Source: a bacterium
Lineage (GTDB): Bacteria; UBP14; UBA6098; B30-G16
Direction of reading: 5' to 3'
Assembly (NCBI GenBank): GCA_027064665.1
Contig: JAMOPH010000328.1
Span: 1 to 8,548 of the forward strand
Length of the DNA stretch: 8,548 nucleotides
Below, piece by piece: positions 4,377-8,548 of the stretch. Within the stretch, counting starts at the first letter, position 1. Each line of letters begins with the position of its first letter. The position numbers were made by a program, and so were the translations under genes. The notes beneath the pieces are model-generated. The model saw only the letters and a program-made list of their open reading frames with translations. It made no database searches and was not told where the DNA came from.

Positions 4377-5621
4377 ATGGAATCTCATATATCAACAATA
4401 TTCCTATTAGGAATTGCTATATTTGTCAGTTACTTTGTCGGTAAGTTTATACACAAAATCACCCGGTTGCCCTCAATTATCGGCTATATGATAGTTGGCG
4501 TTATCTTCGGCGACTCGGTGCTGGGCATTTTCACCAACGAGATAATGCACAATCTTTCCTTTATCACCGAACTTTCACTTGGATTTATCGGGGTTCTAAT
4601 TGGACTGGAACTGAATATGAGAGAGTTCCGCAAGCAGGGTAAGGCGGTAGCACTGATAATTCTTTTAGAATCTTTTATGGCGTTCCTGCTGGTATTTGTG
4701 GGGGTATATCTGGTGACCAAAGATGTGGCGATGGCACTGATATATGGTGCAATGGCGCCGGCAAGCGCTCCCGCCGGAACCGTGGCGGTGATAAAAGAAT
4801 ACCGTGCTCACGGTCCTATGACCAAAGCGCTTTACGCCGTGGTCGGCTTTGACGACGGTCTGGCGATTTTAATCTATGCCTTTGCGGCATCGTTCGCCAA
4901 AAATATTCTCCTCAAAGAAGCCACCGGGGTATCACAAAGTCTGTTTCAATCGCTGTGGCATCCCACCCTTGAAATTGTTTACAGCATTGCACTCGGTTCT
5001 CTCCTGGGAATTTTATTGGGGTACATTCTTACCAAAACTAAGGATAGAGAGCAATATCTTGTAATGCTTTTTGCGTTCGTGTTTATGGCGACGGGGCTTT
5101 CGTCTATGCTTCACATTTCGCTCATCCTCACCAATGTTACGATGGGCTTTATAATCACCAACACCCGTCGGGAGTCGGTGGTGAATGCGATTAACACCGA
5201 GATGGAATCAATTGTGCCGTTGATATTCGTGATGTTCTTCTTCCTCGTTGGCGGAGAACTAAACATAAGGATACTTCCACAACTCGGACTTCTGGGAATC
5301 GTGTATATTATAACCCGCTCCGGCGGGCTTATATCTGGCGCTTATCTCGGTGGACTGTTGGGCAAGGCTGACAAAGTTATCCGTAACTACTTAGGATTCG
5401 GAATACTCAGTCAGGCTGGTGTTGCAGTTGGTCTGGCGCTGATAACTATGCAGAGGTTTTCCCAGATTGGCACTCAACACGCCGTCTCAATAGGAACATC
5501 GGTGGTTACATCAGTCGCGGCTACCAGCATAATATTTGAAACAATCGGTCCTATTGGTGCGAAATTTGCCCTTGAGAAAGCCGGAGAAATCAACAAGGCT
5601 CCCGCAAGCCGGCGGGCATAG
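4377..5621 (+). CDS. Cation/proton antiporter (Na+/H+ exchanger family, CPA type with DD motif)
   Basis: A 414-residue polytopic membrane protein, about 11-13 hydrophobic segments, over the whole Na_H_Exchanger domain. Early family motifs are HKITRLPSIIGYMIVGVIFG (26-45) and LGFIGVLIGLELNMREFRK (68-86). The ion-site region is GAMAPASAPAGTVAVIKE (124-141) and VVGFDDGLAILIYAF (155-169). D159-D160 is the DD pair seen in electrogenic antiporters such as NhaA/NapA, while electroneutral CPA1 exchangers have ND. Later, VMFFFLVGGELNI fits a CPA2-like core. It would exchange Na+ or K+ for H+ across the inner membrane. There is no TrkA-N/RCK domain at the C-terminus, so control may come from the EIIA/PII-like protein encoded 20 bp upstream. 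AGAGG precedes the ATG by 5 nt. Confidence 0.92.
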   Translation: MESHISTIFLLGIAIFVSYFVGKFIHKITRLPSIIGYMIVGVIFGDSVLGIFTNEIMHNLSFITELSLGFIGVLIGLELNMREFRKQGKAVALIILLESFMAFLLVFVGVYLVTKDVAMALIYGAMAPASAPAGTVAVIKEYRAHGPMTKALYAVVGFDDGLAILIYAFAASFAKNILLKEATGVSQSLFQSLWHPTLEIVYSIALGSLLGILLGYILTKTKDREQYLVMLFAFVFMATGLSSMLHISLILTNVTMGFIITNTRRESVVNAINTEMESIVPLIFVMFFFLVGGELNIRILPQLGLLGIVYIITRSGGLISGAYLGGLLGKADKVIRNYLGFGILSQAGVAVGLALITMQRFSQIGTQHAVSIGTSVVTSVAATSIIFETIGPIGAKFALEKAGEINKAPASRRA

Positions 5622-5646
5622 TTGTCGGCCCCAGAACCTCCGCCGG
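5609..5646 (+). repeat. GC-rich inverted repeat over the antiporter stop codon
   Basis: CCGGCGG (5609-5615) and CCGCCGG (5640-5646) are perfect inverted copies around a 24-nt loop holding the TAG stop. A competing 5-bp hairpin (CCCGC at 5601 / GCGGG) uses the same left arm. No T-run follows on either strand, so it is not a standard terminator. The rest of the stretch to the tRNA (5647-5723) shows no gene; it holds a short direct repeat TGTCCGCA (twice). Confidence 0.4.
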
Positions 5647-5723
5647 GGACCAAAACTTGTCCGCACTCCCCAAAAATCCTGGTTCGCTGTCCGCAGTGGT
5701 TGGGGAACAACAGGCGGGAAAAT

Positions 5724-5804
<81 letters not shown>

Positions 5805-5816
5805 ATTCCGTTGAGT

Positions 5817-5844
5817 ATAATATTCCCCTTGCCGAAGTTGTCAA
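5817..5844 (-). promoter_or_regulatory. Promoter of tRNA-Val
   Basis: Minus strand TTGACA (5839-5844, perfect), 16 bp, TATTAT (5817-5822, 5 of 6). The expected start near 5810 lies about 6 nt before the mature tRNA 5' end at 5804, which fits a short tRNA leader. Confidence 0.75.
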
Positions 5845-5880
5845 GACTTTTTTGAAGCAGGTGTCGCCCAAAACTTTTGT

Positions 5881-5909
5881 TTGTGAGGGAATTGTTTCTC
5901 TTTTATTTT
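5881..5909 (+). promoter_or_regulatory. Weak candidate promoter of the amidase-panB-lipoprotein unit
   Basis: TTGTGA (5881-5886, 4 of 6), 17 bp, TATTTT (5904-5909, 4 of 6). The expected start falls at about 5916-5917, at the amidase ATG itself. That agrees with the lack of a ribosome binding site there, but the match is weak. Confidence 0.3.
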
Positions 5910-5916
5910 TGAAAAT

Positions 5917-7095
5917 ATGAGAGGTTTAACGAGAACAATTTGTTTTGCTCTGGCGATAATCGTTCCGGCTTTTGCCGGGGCGGAAAAACCTGTTGTGGTG
6001 CTTCGGGATTCCTCCCCTGCCGGAACGCTGACGGTCAGGGAAATAGAGACCTATCTTTACATCTCCACTGACCAACTTGCGGACCTCGGCGGCGGAAAAA
6101 GATATTTCGCCCCCAAAAAGTTCAAGGAAAGTCTGAGGCTGTGGGGCAGTCGCGTGGTTTTCTCGCCGGAAAACCCCTTTGTCGTGATTGACGGTGTCCC
6201 TTACAATATGGGGCTTCCGACAAAACTGAACAGCGATGGTCTTATGGTGCCTCTGGCGGGATTTTTTGAATCCTTCGCTCTGGCGACAAATTCGCGGGTC
6301 ATCATAGGCGCCGACACGATAAGGATAACCACCGCAGGCACCTCTCAATCCGGAGAATCATCCGCCCAAAAGGAACAAAAACCCGCCGCCAAGGACATAA
6401 CCGGGCAGAAAAGCCGACAGAAAAAACTTATCGTGGTTGACCCGGGACACGGCGGCAAGGACCCCGGCGCCATCGGTCCTTCGGGCATCCGCGAAAAAGA
6501 CATCACTCTCGCAATTGCAAAGTATCTGAAGGATGAGTTGGAATCCCGGGGGTATCAGGTGGTCCTCACGCGGGAGAGCGACAGATTTATCACCCTGTCC
6601 GACCGCTCAAAACTCGCCAACCAACTCCACGCGGATATGTTCATCTCAATTCACTGCAACGCCTCAAAGAACAAGAACTCCCACGGGACACAGGGGTTTT
6701 ATCTTTCGCCGGCGAAAACCAGCGAGGCTCGCGCCACCGCCGCTCTGGAAAACAAGGTCCTTCTGATTGAGGACAACCCCATAATTGACAACCTTGACGA
6801 ACTGCAGTTCATTATGGCTGATATGCTTCAGAGCGCATATCAGCGGGAAAGTTCAATTCTGGCGTATGTGATAGAACAGAACATCAGCCGCCGGACCGGT
6901 CTTGAGGCGAGAGGTCCCGAAGGCGCTGGTTTCTATGTCCTCTACGGGACATATATGCCGTCCGTGTTAGTTGAGACGGCGTTTATCAGCAACCCGAAAG
7001 AGGAAAAATTTTTGAGCAAGCCAAAAAACCAGAAAAAAATCGCTGAGGCAATCGCCGACGGAATTGACCAGTTTTTCCAGAACATAAATCACTGA
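5917..7095 (+). CDS. Secreted N-acetylmuramoyl-L-alanine amidase (Amidase_3, AmiC-like)
   Basis: A 392-residue exported zinc amidase that cuts the bond between MurNAc and L-Ala of peptidoglycan. Residues 1-22 are a signal peptide (basic start, hydrophobic FALAIIVPAFA, cleavage near A20-A22). Residues 25-140 resemble a copper-amine-oxidase-N/AMIN-like wall-binding domain. A polar S/Q/K linker (141-169) follows. The catalytic domain (170-390) has zinc ligands H178 (DPGHGG), E193 (REKD) and H246 (SIHCNAS), and catalytic E353 (LVETAFISN). A helical insert (about 265-330) sits where AmiB/AmiC carry the helix that blocks the active site until a LytM-type activator binds, so similar control is likely. 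No clear Shine-Dalgarno precedes the ATG; in-frame stop TGA at 5884-5886 rules out a much longer start. panB follows after 9 bp. Confidence 0.93.
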   Translation: MRGLTRTICFALAIIVPAFAGAEKPVVVLRDSSPAGTLTVREIETYLYISTDQLADLGGGKRYFAPKKFKESLRLWGSRVVFSPENPFVVIDGVPYNMGLPTKLNSDGLMVPLAGFFESFALATNSRVIIGADTIRITTAGTSQSGESSAQKEQKPAAKDITGQKSRQKKLIVVDPGHGGKDPGAIGPSGIREKDITLAIAKYLKDELESRGYQVVLTRESDRFITLSDRSKLANQLHADMFISIHCNASKNKNSHGTQGFYLSPAKTSEARATAALENKVLLIEDNPIIDNLDELQFIMADMLQSAYQRESSILAYVIEQNISRRTGLEARGPEGAGFYVLYGTYMPSVLVETAFISNPKEEKFLSKPKNQKKIAEAIADGIDQFFQNINH

Positions 7096-7104
7096 GGAGA
7101 TAAA

Positions 7105-7917
7105 ATGGGCAGGAAGACGATTCGTGATATATGGAAACTGACGCGGGATGGGCAACCCATCGTGGCGCTCACGGCGTATGACTATTTCACCGCAAAGTAT
7201 GTTGACGAGGCAGGTGTGGACATAATTCTGGTGGGGGACTCGCTGGAGATGGTAATCTACGGCTCGGACACGACTCACACCGCCACGATGGAGAAGATGC
7301 TGTATCACACCGAGGCGGTGGCACGGGCAGTAAAAAATGCGATGGTTGTGGCGGATATGCCGTTTCTGTCGTATCACACCGGGATTGGCGATGCGGTGAA
7401 AAACGCCGGCAGATTCATTCAGGCGGGGGCGCAGGCGGTAAAACTTGAGGGCGGATGGAAATTTGCCGCCGTGGTCAAAGCCATCGTGGATTCTGGAATC
7501 CCGGTTATGGGGCATATCGGGATGTTGCCGCAGTCAATTCATCGGATTGGGGGGTATTTCACCCAGGGCGCCGATGAGGAAACCGCAAGTATGCTGTATG
7601 AGGATGCCCGCGCTCTGCAGGAATCCGGGGCGTTTGCAGTGGTCCTTGAGAAGGTGCACCCGCAGACTGCGGAGAAAATCACCGGGATGCTTGAAATTCC
7701 GACCATCGGCATCGGCTCCGGTCCCCACTGCGATGGGCAGATTTTAGTAATCAACGACATCTTGGGACTGTTTGACAAATTTACGCCGCCTTTTGTGAAA
7801 AAATACGCCGACCTGAAATCGCAGATAATTGAGGCGGCACGGGCATTCGCCGAGGATGTGCGAAACAAAAAATTCCCCGAACAAAAAGAAAGGAGAACCG
7901 ATGAACGCAAAAATTAA
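7105..7917 (+). CDS. panB: 3-methyl-2-oxobutanoate hydroxymethyltransferase (ketopantoate synthesis)
   Basis: A 270-residue PanB, near the family's usual 260-280. It moves a one-carbon unit from 5,10-methylene-tetrahydrofolate to 3-methyl-2-oxobutanoate, giving 2-dehydropantoate, the first committed step of pantothenate and CoA synthesis. The magnesium ligands are in place: D45 (LVGDSLEMVIYG) and D84 (VVADMPFLSYH). Substrate-site motifs are VKLEGG (112-117), GHIGMLPQS (136-144), catalytic E182 (VVLEKVHP) and IPTIGIGSGPHCDGQ. GAGGAG lies 5 nt before the ATG, overlapping the amidase stop. panC and panD are not in the window; instead a lipoprotein gene overlaps its last 17 bp. The C-terminal tail (about 256-270) is charged and not conserved, partly made by the overlap. 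Confidence 0.96.
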   Translation: MGRKTIRDIWKLTRDGQPIVALTAYDYFTAKYVDEAGVDIILVGDSLEMVIYGSDTTHTATMEKMLYHTEAVARAVKNAMVVADMPFLSYHTGIGDAVKNAGRFIQAGAQAVKLEGGWKFAAVVKAIVDSGIPVMGHIGMLPQSIHRIGGYFTQGADEETASMLYEDARALQESGAFAVVLEKVHPQTAEKITGMLEIPTIGIGSGPHCDGQILVINDILGLFDKFTPPFVKKYADLKSQIIEAARAFAEDVRNKKFPEQKERRTDERKN

Positions 7918-8548
7918 GGCGCTGGTGGCATTGTTTGGCATCGTTATGCTTGCGGCATTTGTTGCCGTGGGATGCTCCAACGAGGAATCCACTCCCTCAC
8001 CGGATAATAACAATTCCGCAGACACCTCATCTGCCGATACCACACAGCCCGATTCCACAGGAGTTGGCACCTTTGAACTGGTCAACACGATAGAGACGCC
8101 GGAGTTTCCGGCATATTTTGTCTACAACGACAGTTTGCTGATTTATGCGTCAAGTTATATAGTCAAAATTCTTTCGCTGGAGTCGCCCGACAATCCAGAG
8201 GAGATAAGCCAGTTTCCACCGGATTACCCATATACCTCAATGATAAAGGGGATTGCTCTCATCGATACTGTGCTCATAATTGCCCTGGATAATCCGGTAA
8301 AAAAACTTGTGTTCATAAACATTGCCGACCCCTATTCGCCCGAACAAATTAGTGAACTTTCTCTGGATAACGCTCCGCAAAGTATCTGCGCCAGTGAATA
8401 CTATGTCTTTGTCGCCCACGGCGCATACTCCAACGGGGACATAATAAATTATTCAGACCGGGAGCATCCCTGCGCCATAGGCGAGGTCCCTTGCGGCTTT
8501 GATGTGGCGGATTATTTCAACTACCATCTATATTGTTGCACAGAAACG
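7901..8548 (+). CDS. LVIVD-repeat lipoprotein, N-terminal part
   Basis: Partial: 216 codons, open to the right edge. Residues 1-24 are a signal peptide with a hydrophobic core (LVALFGIVMLAAFVAVG) ending in a lipobox-like AVGC, so C25 is the likely lipidated Cys; Ala instead of Leu at -3 is less common. A low-complexity S/T/D/N/P linker (26-56) follows, as in surface lipoproteins. From about 58 the chain has repeats of the LVIVD beta-propeller kind: KILSLESPDNPEEIS, LVFINIADPYSPEQISELSL, then SEYYVFVAHG and IINYSDREHPCAIGEV. Role unknown; such proteins are cell-surface or periplasmic and often line up with other surface proteins. AGGAG lies 5 nt before the ATG, inside the panB end, so translation is probably coupled. 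Cys is unusually frequent near the visible end. Confidence 0.85.
   Translation, partial: MNAKIKALVALFGIVMLAAFVAVGCSNEESTPSPDNNNSADTSSADTTQPDSTGVGTFELVNTIETPEFPAYFVYNDSLLIYASSYIVKILSLESPDNPEEISQFPPDYPYTSMIKGIALIDTVLIIALDNPVKKLVFINIADPYSPEQISELSLDNAPQSICASEYYVFVAHGAYSNGDIINYSDREHPCAIGEVPCGFDVADYFNYHLYCCTET

Noticed and set aside
3868..4398. 176-codon open frame antisense to the EIIA-PII-like gene
   Set aside because: No recognisable domain, no ribosome site, and it lies fully opposite a well-supported gene; a shadow of codon bias.
5609..5646. GC-rich inverted repeat as a rho-independent terminator of the antiporter
   Set aside because: The 24-nt loop is long and no T-run follows on either strand, so it is kept only as a repeat.
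6967..7515. 182-codon open frame antisense to the amidase end and panB
   Set aside because: It spans two conserved genes on the other strand and its sequence has no protein-family pattern.

Overview
The window reads as chromosomal DNA from a Gram-negative, probably anaerobic or facultative bacterium of roughly 50% G+C. The evidence is an N-acetylmuramoyl-L-alanine amidase with a helical insertion, MreC, a signal-II lipoprotein with LVIVD-type repeats, bacterial Shine-Dalgarno sites, tRNA genes without encoded CCA, and bacterial microcompartment (BMC) genes. The mix of an archaeal-type adenosine-specific kinase, a BMC locus and LVIVD lipoproteins suggests an uncultured lineage, perhaps FCB-like. 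I cannot assign a phylum from sequence alone.

Left part, minus strand (1-3192). A five-gene cluster runs right to left: a Trm112-like zinc protein, a PTS EIIA-type protein (TTG start), mreC, a universal stress protein and an adenosine-specific kinase. Gaps are 14-15 bp, with one 4-bp ATGA overlap. A GC-rich hairpin (639-669) ends it. A separate promoter (TTGACA at 613-618) then drives a BMC transcription unit: a hexameric shell protein, then a BMC aldehyde dehydrogenase that runs off the left edge and carries an N-terminal encapsulation-type helix.

Centre (3193-5804). A divergent A/T-rich intergenic region holds an imperfect inverted repeat (3246-3286). It is followed on the plus strand by tRNA-Pro(CGG) and tRNA-Thr(CGT). 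A strong sigma70-type promoter (3487-3515) then drives a two-gene unit: a PTS EIIA domain fused to a C-terminal domain with PII-like topology, and a DD-motif cation/proton antiporter. This pair is the most interesting system in the window. It looks like a membrane antiporter encoded with its own cytoplasmic sensor, which could read both phosphorylation state and a small ligand. A minus-strand tRNA-Val(GAC) with its own TTGACA promoter sits convergently after the antiporter. All three tRNA genes are followed at once by a run of 6-8 T.

Right part, plus strand (5917-8548). A secreted amidase, panB (pantothenate/CoA synthesis) and an LVIVD-type lipoprotein that runs off the right edge form a tight cluster, with a 9-bp gap and a 17-bp overlap. 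No insertion sequence, CRISPR array, rRNA or attachment site was seen.
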